This document shows, piece after piece, positions 1-8,043 of a stretch of DNA of 50,542 nt (the stretch's first letter is position 1; each line of letters opens with the position of its first letter). The position numbers and the translations under genes were made by a program. This DNA is from Clostridia bacterium (GTDB lineage Bacteria; Bacillota; Clostridia; Oscillospirales; CAG-272). The stretch spans positions 1 to 50,542 of the forward strand of contig JAFQFS010000158.1 of NCBI GenBank assembly GCA_017398585.1, given 5' to 3'. Under the pieces are notes generated by a model. That model was not told the DNA's origin, did not search any database, and saw nothing but the letters and a program-made list of their open reading frames with translations.

Positions 1-26
1 ATTTTTGTTTGTGCGGATTTTTTGTA

Positions 27-55
27 TTGATTCTTATAAGGAGTTATGGTATAAT
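27..55 (+). promoter_or_regulatory. Sigma-A type promoter for the DUF362-ispE unit
   Basis: TTGATT at 27-32 and TATAAT at 50-55 are separated by 17 bp. The predicted start of transcription is near 62, about 30 nt before the first codon at 91. A GAAAGG ribosome binding site lies at 79-84. Confidence 0.8.
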
Positions 56-90
56 TCAAGGTAGAATTTTTACAGTCCGAAAGGTTCTCT

Positions 91-1278
91 ATGACTAATT
101 TCAGCAATTCCCAGCCGGTTTTCATTGCCCGCTGTGAGGATTACAACGAAGATCATCTCTATCTCATATTAAAGGAATCCTTCGACACCCTCGGAATCGA
201 CCACACTGTTTTTGCGGGAAAAAATGTTCTGCTCAAACCGAATCTCGTCATGGCAAAAAATCCCGACGCGGCGGCAACCACCCATCCGGCATTCGCACGT
301 GCGGTGGCACGGCTCGCGCTCGATCTCGGTGCGGCATCCGTTACCCTTGCAGACAGCCCCGGAGGCCCGTTCAGTGAAGCGTACGTTTCGGTCGTCTACA
401 ATACCTGCGGGATGAAGCTCGCGGCAAAGGACGGTCTGTTTGCCCTGAACTCCGATTTCGGATTTTCCGAAGTCCACACGTCCGGCGTGAAGCTGAAAAC
501 GCTGAACGTCATCAACGCGTTTCTCAAAGCGGATGTAATCGTTGACCTCTGCCGTCTCAAGACCCATTCCCTGACCGGCATGAGCTGCGCAGTCAAAAAT
601 CTTTTCGGCGTCGTTCCCGGCGTGGAAAAGTTCCAGATGCACTCGAACTTCCCCGAAGTCGGCAATTTCTCCGAAATGCTCGTCGATCTCGCACAGTATG
701 TGACCTCCGAAAAAACGTTTATAGCCGTATGTGATGCGATCGTCTCCATGGAAGGAAACGGCCCCTCTCACGGTATGCCGAAAAAGACCGGCATGGTTCT
801 CGTCTCCCGTTCGCCGTTCGCTCTCGACGTTATCGGGGAACGCATCATGTTCGGCGCAAAAGGCGACAACACGGCGGTGATCCGTCATCTCGACATCGCC
901 GCCGGACGCGGAATCATGCCGCGGAACTGGCAGGACATCGAAGTCGTCGGTGAAACGGACTACGATGTCTTCGAATTTGCTCCGCCGGACACCGGCGCGG
1001 GTTATCTTCTGAAAAATCTCCCGAACTTCCTCGGCGGAAAGCTCGTCGACACGTTCAGCGCACGTCCGGTGATCAACACAAAAAAGTGCGTCGGATGCGG
1101 ACGCTGCGCGGACTCCTGCCCGAAGAAGACCATCCGCATCGGACGGCGCGGCGAAAAAGGCAAGAAAATCGCCGTCATTTTCCGCGAAAACTGCATCAAA
1201 TGCTACTGCTGTCAGGAACTGTGCCCGCTCGGCGCGGTCGACACCAAGCAGCACTTCCTCATCAAATTGATTCATTAA
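91..1278 (+). CDS. DUF362 domain protein with two C-terminal 4Fe-4S clusters
   Basis: This is a 395-residue cytoplasmic protein with an N-terminal DUF362 domain (about residues 10-300; the KNVLLKPN and CRLKTHSLTGMS segments are typical) followed by a ferredoxin-like tail. The tail has two cysteine clusters, CVGCGRCADSCP from residue 333 and CIKCYCCQELCP from residue 368. DUF362 proteins are widespread in anaerobes and their reaction is not firmly established. The iron-sulfur tail implies electron transfer. The gene has its own promoter and ends 24 bp before ispE, so the two are probably co-transcribed. The family assignment is firm and the biochemical role is unknown. Confidence 0.88.
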   Translation: MTNFSNSQPVFIARCEDYNEDHLYLILKESFDTLGIDHTVFAGKNVLLKPNLVMAKNPDAAATTHPAFARAVARLALDLGAASVTLADSPGGPFSEAYVSVVYNTCGMKLAAKDGLFALNSDFGFSEVHTSGVKLKTLNVINAFLKADVIVDLCRLKTHSLTGMSCAVKNLFGVVPGVEKFQMHSNFPEVGNFSEMLVDLAQYVTSEKTFIAVCDAIVSMEGNGPSHGMPKKTGMVLVSRSPFALDVIGERIMFGAKGDNTAVIRHLDIAAGRGIMPRNWQDIEVVGETDYDVFEFAPPDTGAGYLLKNLPNFLGGKLVDTFSARPVINTKKCVGCGRCADSCPKKTIRIGRRGEKGKKIAVIFRENCIKCYCCQELCPLGAVDTKQHFLIKLIH

Positions 1279-1302
1279 CTCCATATCGACAGGTACGACC
1301 AA

Positions 1303-2187
1303 ATGATCCTTACGAAAACCATCAAATCCTATGCAAAAATCAATCTCTGGCTGAACGTCGGCTCGAAACGTCCGGACGGATACCATGACGTCGAAAGTGT
1401 GATGCAGCAGGTGACCCTGTTCGACTATGTGACCGTTCTGCGCGACACGGACACGACCGCACGCGGTGTACGCATTACCTGCACCGACCGGCTGGTCCCC
1501 TCGGACGACCGTAACATCGCTGCAAAGTGCGCGATGGCGTTCATGGAAAAATTCAACATCAACAGCGAAGTCTCAGTCAGCATCGACAAGCGGATTCCCG
1601 TGGCGGCCGGTCTTGCGGGCGGTTCCACGGACGGTGCTGCCGTTCTCTCGATTATGAATTCCATCTTTGACGTGAATGCCCCCATGGACGAACTTTGTGC
1701 CATCGCCGCAAAGCTCGGTGCGGACATCCCCTTCTGCCTGATCGGCGGAACCTGCACAGCATCCGGAATCGGCGAGGTCCTCACCCCCGTGAAGACGCCG
1801 GAACTTCCCTATCACATTCTCATCTGCAACGCCGGTCACGGCATATCGACCCCGGAAGCCTACCGGATGCTCGACGAAACACCGGCATCGGAATCCGCAC
1901 ATCTTCCGCCTATGGACGGAATCCTCCGGGTCCTGCGCGACGGACTGCTCCCCGGCACGCTGTACAATTCGTTTGAACGTGTCATCCTCCCGATCCATCC
2001 GGAAGCCGCACAGATCCGGCGCGATATGCTCACGCTCGGTGCGGAGTCTGCGCTGATGAGCGGCAGCGGACCGTCCGTCTTCGGTCTGTTCCCCGACGCG
2101 GAAGTGCGTGACCGCGCAAAGGCATTCTTCGACATGAAGGGCATCCTCGCCATGCCGTGCGAACCGGTAATGAAGAAAATCAAGTGA
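1303..2187 (+). CDS. ispE: 4-diphosphocytidyl-2-C-methyl-D-erythritol kinase
   Basis: IspE phosphorylates CDP-methylerythritol with ATP in the MEP (non-mevalonate) isoprenoid pathway in the cytoplasm. The 294-residue length fits the family. The N-terminus KSYAKINLWLNV is the conserved IspE substrate-binding segment. The GHMP-kinase glycine-rich motif PVAAGLAGGSTDGAAV sits near residues 99-114, and a third GHMP motif, ALMSGSGPSVFGLF, is near the C-terminus. The gene follows the DUF362 gene by 24 bp with only a weak ribosome binding site (AGGT). Hairpin element H1 starts 16 bp after the stop. Confidence 0.95.
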   Translation: MILTKTIKSYAKINLWLNVGSKRPDGYHDVESVMQQVTLFDYVTVLRDTDTTARGVRITCTDRLVPSDDRNIAAKCAMAFMEKFNINSEVSVSIDKRIPVAAGLAGGSTDGAAVLSIMNSIFDVNAPMDELCAIAAKLGADIPFCLIGGTCTASGIGEVLTPVKTPELPYHILICNAGHGISTPEAYRMLDETPASESAHLPPMDGILRVLRDGLLPGTLYNSFERVILPIHPEAAQIRRDMLTLGAESALMSGSGPSVFGLFPDAEVRDRAKAFFDMKGILAMPCEPVMKKIK

Positions 2188-2203
2188 TCCGAAATCACTT
2201 TTT

Positions 2204-2262
2204 CAGATTAATTTTTTTGAAAGGGGTTCGTGAAAAACTTTTATAAAAAGTTTTTCACGAGA
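2204..2262 (+). repeat. Dispersed hairpin element H1
   Basis: This is a half-unit of the window-wide hairpin family. The left part is GATTAATTTTTTTGAAAGGGG. The stem CGTGAAAAACTTTT pairs with AAAAGTTTTTCACG (2229-2259). The hairpin end lies 10 bp before the start codon of the GNAT gene at 2272. The GTG/CAC base of this stem replaces the GGG/CCC of other copies on both sides. Confidence 0.85.
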
Positions 2263-2271
2263 AAAAACACC

Positions 2272-3417
2272 ATGACAGATCCCATCCTTTACAAAGGCCG
2301 CGGTTATCCCGAGATGTACGACGACCTCATGGATTTCATGAACTACGTCTTCGGCTTCAACGGCGACGGCTCCGACTTCAAAAAGCTCCTTCCGAAGCTC
2401 TACAAGAAGGAATACGATCCCTGCTACAACAACTACGTCGTCACCGAAAACGGCAAGCTCAAGGCAGCGATCGGTGCGTATGACTCCGTGCTGAACGTGA
2501 ATGGTGAAGAACTCAAGTCCCGCGGCATCGGCAACGTGGCGGTTCATCCGTACTCCCGTTCGAAGGGCTACATGATCGACTGCATGAACATGGCCCTCTC
2601 CGACATGATCCGCGACGGCGTGGACTTCTCCGTCCTCGGCGGCAGACGCCAGCGCTACGGCTTCTTCGGCTACGATCACGCCGGCATGCAGTACAACCTT
2701 TCGCTCAACTCCAACAACATGCGCTACATCTTCCGCGACGTTCCGTTCACCGAACTGGAGATCCGTGACGTGAACGAAGGCGACACCGAACTGATCGACA
2801 AGATGTACGAACTGCACAGCACCCGTCCGCTCCACACCAACCGTCCCCGCGAACAGTTCCTTGACATCGCCCATTCCTGGCGCAAGCCCGTCCGTGCGAT
2901 TCTGAAGGACGGTGAATTCATCGGCTACTTCTGCGGTGATCTGAACGAGCTGACCCTCACCGACATGTCGTACTTCAACGACGTTATCCGCAACTACATC
3001 CGCAAGTACGGCGACGTTCACATGAACATCGCGGCGTGGGAAAACGAAATGTACGAAGCGGCAATGGCTCTCTGCGAACACTGCGACATCGGTACCTGCG
3101 ACATGTTCAACATTCTGAACTACAAGAAGGTCACCGGTGCATTCCTGAAGTTCAAGACCACGCTCGAAACCCTCGCAGACGGCACGCTGACCCTGTTCAT
3201 CCACGGCTATGCGGGCGACTGCAAAATCAAACTGACCGTGGAAAACAACACCGCCTCCGTTGAAGAATACGACGGCGAATGCGACCTCGAACTTTCCCAT
3301 ATGGAAGCGATGCAGTTCCTCTTCGGTCTCTACTCCCCGTACACCCGCAAGCTCGAACCGGCAATGCGTTCCTGGTTCCCGCTCCCGCTGTACGTCGACA
3401 GCGCCGATCATGTATAA
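2272..3417 (+). CDS. GNAT family N-acetyltransferase (Eis-like)
   Basis: This is a 381-residue acetyltransferase with an N-terminal GNAT domain. The acetyl-CoA region is around NVAVHPYSRSKGYMIDCMN, followed by YGFFGYDHAG. A second GNAT-like half and a C-terminal SCP2-like part follow, as in the Eis/Acetyltransf_9 group. The substrate cannot be read from sequence. I chose ATG 2272 (MTDPILYKGRG). The longer reading frame from 2230 only adds residues encoded by hairpin element H1. No Shine-Dalgarno sequence separates the hairpin from this start, which also occurs at fabD, DUF951 and ruvB in this window. Confidence 0.85.
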   Translation: MTDPILYKGRGYPEMYDDLMDFMNYVFGFNGDGSDFKKLLPKLYKKEYDPCYNNYVVTENGKLKAAIGAYDSVLNVNGEELKSRGIGNVAVHPYSRSKGYMIDCMNMALSDMIRDGVDFSVLGGRRQRYGFFGYDHAGMQYNLSLNSNNMRYIFRDVPFTELEIRDVNEGDTELIDKMYELHSTRPLHTNRPREQFLDIAHSWRKPVRAILKDGEFIGYFCGDLNELTLTDMSYFNDVIRNYIRKYGDVHMNIAAWENEMYEAAMALCEHCDIGTCDMFNILNYKKVTGAFLKFKTTLETLADGTLTLFIHGYAGDCKIKLTVENNTASVEEYDGECDLELSHMEAMQFLFGLYSPYTRKLEPAMRSWFPLPLYVDSADHV

Positions 3418-3430
3418 TATTATAAAATGA

Positions 3431-3489
3431 ATCGGGGAAACCTTTTTTCAGGAAAAAGGTTTCCCCGAACCCCATCCAAAAACCTTTTC
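3431..3489 (-). repeat. Dispersed hairpin element H2
   Basis: This copy is in reverse orientation, with stem CGGGGAAACCTTTTT / AAAAAGGTTTCCCCG (3433-3467) followed by ACCCCATCCAAAAACC. Its hairpin end lies 14 bp after the stop of the GNAT gene, in the space between two convergent genes. Relative to other copies, an A-T pair is replaced by G-C on both arms. Confidence 0.85.
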
Positions 3490-3548
3490 GGAGAGAAAAA
3501 ATATACCGCCGAAAGCACCTGACCATGGCTGCTTCCGGCGGTTTTTCT

Positions 3549-5093
3549 TCAATTCTTTATAACACAGACGGCAGGTTTGTCCCGATCATCAACCTCTTTT
3601 ACCCAGTTCATGTCAAACAGGGCATTCACCAGATTGTCGAGCGAATGGAACCGGTAAACAAATGCACCGACATATTCTGCGGTCTTCCGGATATGCGCAG
3701 GGGCAAGATCCGCCGTAATCGCTGCGGCAATTTCCGAAGTTCTGCGGTTCAGATCCGATACAATCGAAATACACTCACCGAGCATCCTCCGCAGTTCTTC
3801 ATATTCCCCGTTCGTCCAGACCGTGAAATTCGCCTTCCCGTTCTCCGCATAGCCCATATCGGCAAGAATCCCTTTCCATTTCTCCGGCAGATATTCGTAG
3901 CAGTCCACCGCCGTGCAGACAACGGGATCCGTCATGCCGTACTCAAACCACTGTGCATTCAGCGTCTGCTGGAAATTCATCGCAATCACATCTCCGCGGT
4001 GATCACTCGCTTCACAACGGTTGTAAATGCCTTGAATCCCCTTCGGAAGATTTGCATCCGCAGGCTTCTCAAAACTTCTCCCCCAGACCACGCCGAGTCC
4101 GTTTTCCGTGGACTGTCCGTACGTATTTTTCAGAAAATCTTCGGTTTCCATCAGTGAAAAGTGCAGACACAGCAAAATCTTCTGCCAGCGTGCGAGATTT
4201 TCATCAGCAAACCGGTCTCCGAACCGGGAAGTGAATTCATCGGCAGCGGCAATATAGTTTTTCGCGGTAGTCTCTGTCATTTTCTTCAGTTTTTCGTCAA
4301 TGGTTTTTGTGCAGTCCAGAGTGAAAATCGGAATATTCGTCAGATATTTGCCGTTTCTGCATACAAGATACTGACTCTCCTCGAGCAGCCGGATTTCGTC
4401 TTCGAGATAAGGAAGCGCTACTCCGAGTTCAACGGCAATCTCCTGAATCGTCACCGGACTGTAATACGCGGCGAGCAGAAGATTTCCCTTGATCTTTCTC
4501 TTTTTAAAATCTTCATATTCCTGCGGATCAAACCGGACAGGCCCCCAGTAATCAATCTCAAATCCGCACGGACGATAGCTTTTTTCCCCGTATAATCGTT
4601 CCATATTCATACCCTCTCTGATAATTTTTCGCGCACGGAACAGATAATACTTCACCATTTCCGTGCTGATCTGCAGTTTTTCTGCCGTTTCGGAGCAGGA
4701 GAGGTCTTCGATATAGTATAAAACCGTGGCATCGCGGTATTGTTTCGACAGCAGGGACAGTTCCCTCCGCAGAAGATTCAGTTCTTCCTTACGGACGATC
4801 TCCTCCAGAAGCGGATCCGCTCCTCCGGCAAGATTCCCGTCAAGTTCCGCGGTACGTTCTGCGGTTCTGGATTTTCTGCGAAGATAATCCATGTAGACGT
4901 TCTCCGCGATCTTCCACATGAATCCGTAAAAGCGGTCTTCGTCCTTCAGATTTTCCGCTGACCGGATGAGTGCATACAGAATATCGCTGGCGAGTTCCTC
5001 GGATTCCTGTACGTTTCCGAGCCTTGTCAGAGCAAAGCCGAAAATCGACTTCATATTCTCGGTAATCCGCTGTTCAAGTTTTATACGTTCCAT
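3549..5093 (-). CDS. ECF-type sigma-70 factor with a 340-residue C-terminal extension
   Basis: Residues 8-75 form a sigma region 2 (DILYALIRS, FYGFMWKIAENVYMDYLRRK). Residues 105-160 form a region 4 helix-turn-helix (SKQYRDATVLYYIEDLSCSETAEKLQIS). A classical ECF factor ends there, but this protein continues to 514 residues. The extension starts with DYWGPVRFDPQEYEDF and contains a winged-helix-like segment at about 208-252 (YYSPVTIQEIAVELGVALPY). The rest I do not recognise. No anti-sigma factor is adjacent, so the extension may itself sense a signal; that is inference. The start is supported by GGAG 7 nt upstream. Confidence 0.85.
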   Translation of the reverse strand: MERIKLEQRITENMKSIFGFALTRLGNVQESEELASDILYALIRSAENLKDEDRFYGFMWKIAENVYMDYLRRKSRTAERTAELDGNLAGGADPLLEEIVRKEELNLLRRELSLLSKQYRDATVLYYIEDLSCSETAEKLQISTEMVKYYLFRARKIIREGMNMERLYGEKSYRPCGFEIDYWGPVRFDPQEYEDFKKRKIKGNLLLAAYYSPVTIQEIAVELGVALPYLEDEIRLLEESQYLVCRNGKYLTNIPIFTLDCTKTIDEKLKKMTETTAKNYIAAADEFTSRFGDRFADENLARWQKILLCLHFSLMETEDFLKNTYGQSTENGLGVVWGRSFEKPADANLPKGIQGIYNRCEASDHRGDVIAMNFQQTLNAQWFEYGMTDPVVCTAVDCYEYLPEKWKGILADMGYAENGKANFTVWTNGEYEELRRMLGECISIVSDLNRRTSEIAAAITADLAPAHIRKTAEYVGAFVYRFHSLDNLVNALFDMNWVKEVDDRDKPAVCVIKN

Positions 5094-5197
5094 TTGTTTC
5101 TCCGTTTCCGTTTTTCAGGCGCCTTCATATATACAGTCGTCGGAACGATCAAACGGTTAAATCGTTTTTTGAATTATTTCAAGATAATTTATAGATA

Positions 5198-5286
5198 TAA
5201 TATTGGGGAGAACCTTTTTAAGGAAAAGGTTCTCCCCTGAGACTTCTCACCGAAGTCTCATCCCCTCTTCCAAAACCTTTTCGGAC
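5198..5286 (-). repeat. Dispersed hairpin element H3 with an extra inner hairpin
   Basis: This reverse-orientation copy has stem GGGGAGAACC / GGTTCTCCCC (5205-5237). Directly after it is a second hairpin, TGAGACTT / AAGTCTCA (5238-5260), absent from most copies. It lies between the DUF5662 gene and the sigma factor, about 105 bp from the sigma start. This is the only copy whose hairpin end is not close to a gene boundary. Confidence 0.8.
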
Positions 5287-5293
5287 AGGGAAA

Positions 5294-5878
5294 TTATATG
5301 GATTTCTGCACAGACCTTCCGTCCGTACAGTTTTTTTGTCCGGGACAATATTTTATCTCACCAATCCGCCGGATATAGGCGAACGTTTTTTCTTCGCCCT
5401 CTTCCGCAAGCATCGTCAGCCACGATTCGAGGATGCACGCCGTACACGGATGCATGAGTTTTTCCGAAGGACGGCTTTTGAAGTAATCAAGCGAATCGGA
5501 ATCCCTGTAGTTTTCGCCTTTGTAAATTTTACTCGCCGCAACGCGGTCACAGAAGCTTTCCTTGAGATATTCAAGCGGCATCGGCACTGGTTCGTACGTC
5601 CGCGACTTCGGGCTGACGTCGTACCAGTATTCGTAATGGTGCGGATTGCGTCCCTTGTGGTGCATCCACGCGGAAGAATATCCCTTGACTTCGCGTTCGT
5701 GCTCGTTCGGACTGCGTCCGCCCTGTTCGTAATACTTCACTCCGGCAAGAAATTCCGTCGGCGAGTATTTCGACAGGTCGTGCACCAGTCCGCGGAACGG
5801 AATCCCGCAGAGAATGCAGTGCTTCAGCACCATCATCCGGTGACGCGTAACGGTTTTCAGATGTCCGGTAATGTTCAT
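5294..5878 (-). CDS. DUF5662 family protein
   Basis: This is a 194-residue soluble protein that I recognise as the DUF5662 type. The N-terminal half carries a histidine-aspartate rich pattern (HCILCGIPFRGLVHDLSKYSPTEF, then MHHKGRNPHHYEYW) that looks like a metal-binding all-helical fold related to HD domains. The C-terminal half ends with a CTACILESW segment. Its function is unknown. It starts 13 bp after the stop of the M19 dipeptidase gene and is co-transcribed with it. H3 follows its stop by 7 bp. Confidence 0.8.
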   Translation of the reverse strand: MNITGHLKTVTRHRMMVLKHCILCGIPFRGLVHDLSKYSPTEFLAGVKYYEQGGRSPNEHEREVKGYSSAWMHHKGRNPHHYEYWYDVSPKSRTYEPVPMPLEYLKESFCDRVAASKIYKGENYRDSDSLDYFKSRPSEKLMHPCTACILESWLTMLAEEGEEKTFAYIRRIGEIKYCPGQKNCTDGRSVQKSI

Positions 5879-5891
5879 CGTCCGGCTCCGT

Positions 5892-6809
5892 TCACAGGTA
5901 CTTCTTCAGGAAGTTCAGATAGTTCTGTCCGGCGACCTTTTCGATGACGGTCGTGCTGTAATGCTTTTCCATGAATTCGATGAGCTGGTCATGAATGGAC
6001 GAGCCTTCGTTTACCGGAGCCGGATATTCGCCGCCTACACCGTCGATGTCCCCGCCGAAGCCGATGTGATCTTCGTCGTAGTGTTCAAGGAAGTAATCAA
6101 GGTGGCGGAAGAAATTTTCGACCGTTCTCTGTTCGGGATCGTCGTGCACGAATGCCGTGCAGAGGTTCAGACCGATCATACCGTCACCCTTCACGATCTG
6201 ACGTGCCATGTCGTCAGTAAGGTTGCGTGTATGTCCGCAGAGCGTACGGAAATTCGAATGCGTCGCAATGATCGGCTTTTCCGCAATTTCCGCAAGATCC
6301 CAGAAACTCTTGTCAGAAATGTGCGACACGTCGAAGATCATGCCGAGACGGTTTCCTTCCGCAACGATTTCACGTCCGAGATCGGAAAGTCCGGTATCTT
6401 CTTCTCCGTTATCGCGGTTACTCTTTGCCATGTCGTTGCTCAGCCAGGTCACACCGAACACACGCACACCGGCTTCCCATACGGCGCGGAAATTCTCCAC
6501 GGTATTGAACCCGAGTCCGCCTTCCACGGTCAGCAGAGCCGCATGCTTTCCCGCAGCAAACGCCGCTTCGATGTCCGCGTACGTCCGTACGGGAAGGACG
6601 ACATCCTTTTCATCCTCCATCGCCTTGTTAAAAACGTCAATATAATGCTGCGCACGGTTCCACGAATCCTGCTTCGTATCCTTCGGATGCGCGCAGAACA
6701 TCGCCACCATCTGCAGCTGCTGATACTTCTTGCTGTAATTATACGGATTGACGAGCGGCTGATTTCCGACCATCGCAATGCTGTCGCAATGGGAATCCAC
6801 AACAAACAT
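5892..6809 (-). CDS. Membrane dipeptidase family (peptidase M19)
   Basis: M19 enzymes are zinc dipeptidases of the renal dipeptidase family with a TIM-barrel amidohydrolase-like fold. The 305-residue protein shows the first metal motif VDSHCDS (H7, D9), the bridging glutamate in LTVEGGLGF, histidines in FDVSHISD and IIATHSNFR, and the late aspartate in GFGGDIDGVGG. There is no signal peptide, so it is probably cytoplasmic and hydrolyses imported dipeptides. GGAGG lies 9 nt before the ATG. It heads a short operon with the DUF5662 gene. Confidence 0.92.
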   Translation of the reverse strand: MFVVDSHCDSIAMVGNQPLVNPYNYSKKYQQLQMVAMFCAHPKDTKQDSWNRAQHYIDVFNKAMEDEKDVVLPVRTYADIEAAFAAGKHAALLTVEGGLGFNTVENFRAVWEAGVRVFGVTWLSNDMAKSNRDNGEEDTGLSDLGREIVAEGNRLGMIFDVSHISDKSFWDLAEIAEKPIIATHSNFRTLCGHTRNLTDDMARQIVKGDGMIGLNLCTAFVHDDPEQRTVENFFRHLDYFLEHYDEDHIGFGGDIDGVGGEYPAPVNEGSSIHDQLIEFMEKHYSTTVIEKVAGQNYLNFLKKYL

Positions 6810-6850
6810 AATTTATATCCTCCAAATCTGCACTTGCTTTTTCATCATAA

Positions 6851-6918
6851 TAGATTGAAGCTTTTTGAAAGGGGTGTGGGGAAAACTTTTTCTCGAAAAA
6901 GTTTTCCCCACGAAACTC
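6851..6918 (+). repeat. Dispersed hairpin element H4
   Basis: This forward-orientation copy, AGATTGAAGCTTTTTGAAAG then stem TGGGGAAAACTTTTTC / GAAAAAGTTTTCCCCA (6877-6910), ends 9 bp before the stop codon of the isomerase-like gene. The tract AAATCTGCACTTGC, found at the inner side of several other copies, lies just upstream at about 6824, between the M19 start and this element. Confidence 0.85.
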
Positions 6919-6926
6919 CATTTGAT

Positions 6927-7751
6927 TTACGGCATGTACGGGTTGCCGTTCCATTCGTAGTCTTCAGGCATGATGTAGGGAGTGATGAACTTGATGGTGA
7001 AATCAACACCCCACTGACCGCGGACGCCCATCCAGCGGCCGGAGTGCGGCTCGATGGAGATCATTCCGTTATAGCCCTTGGTGTAGAGCAGATTCATGAC
7101 GGCACCCCAGTTGACCTGGTCGAGACCTGCCGGCGGGTCATCATAGTGATGTCCGTCGATATACATGGAGCCCTTGAGGTGGAAGTGCGCGATACGTTCG
7201 CCCCACTTGTACATTTCCTTGATGTAGTCGCCGCGGCGGCCGAGACAGTGCGACGTGTCGTACTTCAGCCAGAGATCCGGCAGTGCGCCGAGCACGATCT
7301 CCCATGCGGGGTCTTCCACAACAAAGTTTTCCCAGGAGCAGTTGTAAACCGCAATCTTGACGTTCTTGCCCTTCGCGTAGTCGATCAGCTTGCCGAAGTA
7401 GTCGATCGCGATCGCGCAGTTTTCTTCAAAGGACTTGCCTTCCACTGCGTTGCAGCCGGTGTTGAAGACCGGACAGCCGAGCGCGGACGCCGCATCGATC
7501 AGGTTCTTGTCGTGCTGGAGGGCGGATTCGATGATGTTTCCGTTTTCATCGATCCGGCGCTGTCCCCAGCGTCCGATGGAACCGACGACAACGTCGTACT
7601 TTTCCATCCGTTCGCGGATCTCGTCCACATGTCCGGCAACTTCCATGCTGTCGTAGTTGTGGTTGCAGCAGAATTCGACCGCGTGCAGCCCCTTCTGTGC
7701 CACGTAAGCGAAGCTGTCTTCGCTCCAGCCGTTGATAATACCAAGTTTCAT
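6927..7751 (-). CDS. Sugar phosphate isomerase/epimerase-like TIM barrel
   Basis: This 274-residue protein belongs to the xylose isomerase-like/endonuclease-IV-like TIM-barrel superfamily. Landmarks are IINGWSEDSF at the first strand, FNTGCNAVEG, the YDTSHCLGR metal-site motif, HFHLKGSMYIDGHH and ISIEPHSGRW near the end. Such proteins isomerise or epimerise keto-sugars or inositol derivatives with a divalent metal; the substrate here cannot be assigned. AAAGGAG precedes the ATG. The gene is flanked on both sides by hairpin elements (H4 after the stop, H5 before the start). Confidence 0.85.
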   Translation of the reverse strand: MKLGIINGWSEDSFAYVAQKGLHAVEFCCNHNYDSMEVAGHVDEIRERMEKYDVVVGSIGRWGQRRIDENGNIIESALQHDKNLIDAASALGCPVFNTGCNAVEGKSFEENCAIAIDYFGKLIDYAKGKNVKIAVYNCSWENFVVEDPAWEIVLGALPDLWLKYDTSHCLGRRGDYIKEMYKWGERIAHFHLKGSMYIDGHHYDDPPAGLDQVNWGAVMNLLYTKGYNGMISIEPHSGRWMGVRGQWGVDFTIKFITPYIMPEDYEWNGNPYMP

Positions 7752-7774
7752 ATGGTTCTCCTTTTTCTATAAAA

Positions 7775-8035
7775 TGGAGTTTCTCGGGGAAAACTTTTTT
7801 GAAAAAAAGTTTTGGAGTTACGAAGTAACCTCCTCCGAACCCCCTTTCAAAAAACTTTATACTATTTAGAATGACAAAGTCTGTGCAAAGCGTTAGTAAA
7901 TAAGTTTTATACACTACGCTGGTTTTTTGGTATTCAAAATCCGCACTGCACCCTGCCCGTCCATATCGTTTAAAAGTTTTTGAGATGGGGTTCGGGGAAG
8001 AACTTTTTTCAAAAAGTTCTTCCCCGTTTCACTCA
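7775..8035. repeat. Composite of head-to-head hairpin elements H5 and H6
   Basis: H5 (7775-7862, reverse) and H6 (7970-8035, forward) point away from each other and fill nearly the whole intergenic gap. H5 carries an inserted accessory hairpin, GGAGTTAC-GAA-GTAACCTCC. H6 has stem CGGGGAAGAACTTTTT / AAAAAGTTCTTCCCCG (7993-8026). The hairpin ends lie 24 bp from the isomerase start and 9 bp from the DHHW stop. The core between them contains GACAAAG-CTGTGC and a later CCGCACTGCACC tract. Confidence 0.75.
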
Positions 8036-8043
8036 TAATTTTC

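Noticed and set aside
2230-2271. Upstream start for the GNAT gene
   Set aside because: The extra residues (KNFYKKFFTRK) are encoded by the hairpin stem; the family-like start is 2272. The same applies to the ruvB frame starting at 44456.
5871-7772. 633-residue plus-strand frame across the M19 and isomerase genes
   Set aside because: It spans two well-supported minus-strand genes and reads through hairpin H4; composition is biased to Val, His and Arg as expected for antisense frames.
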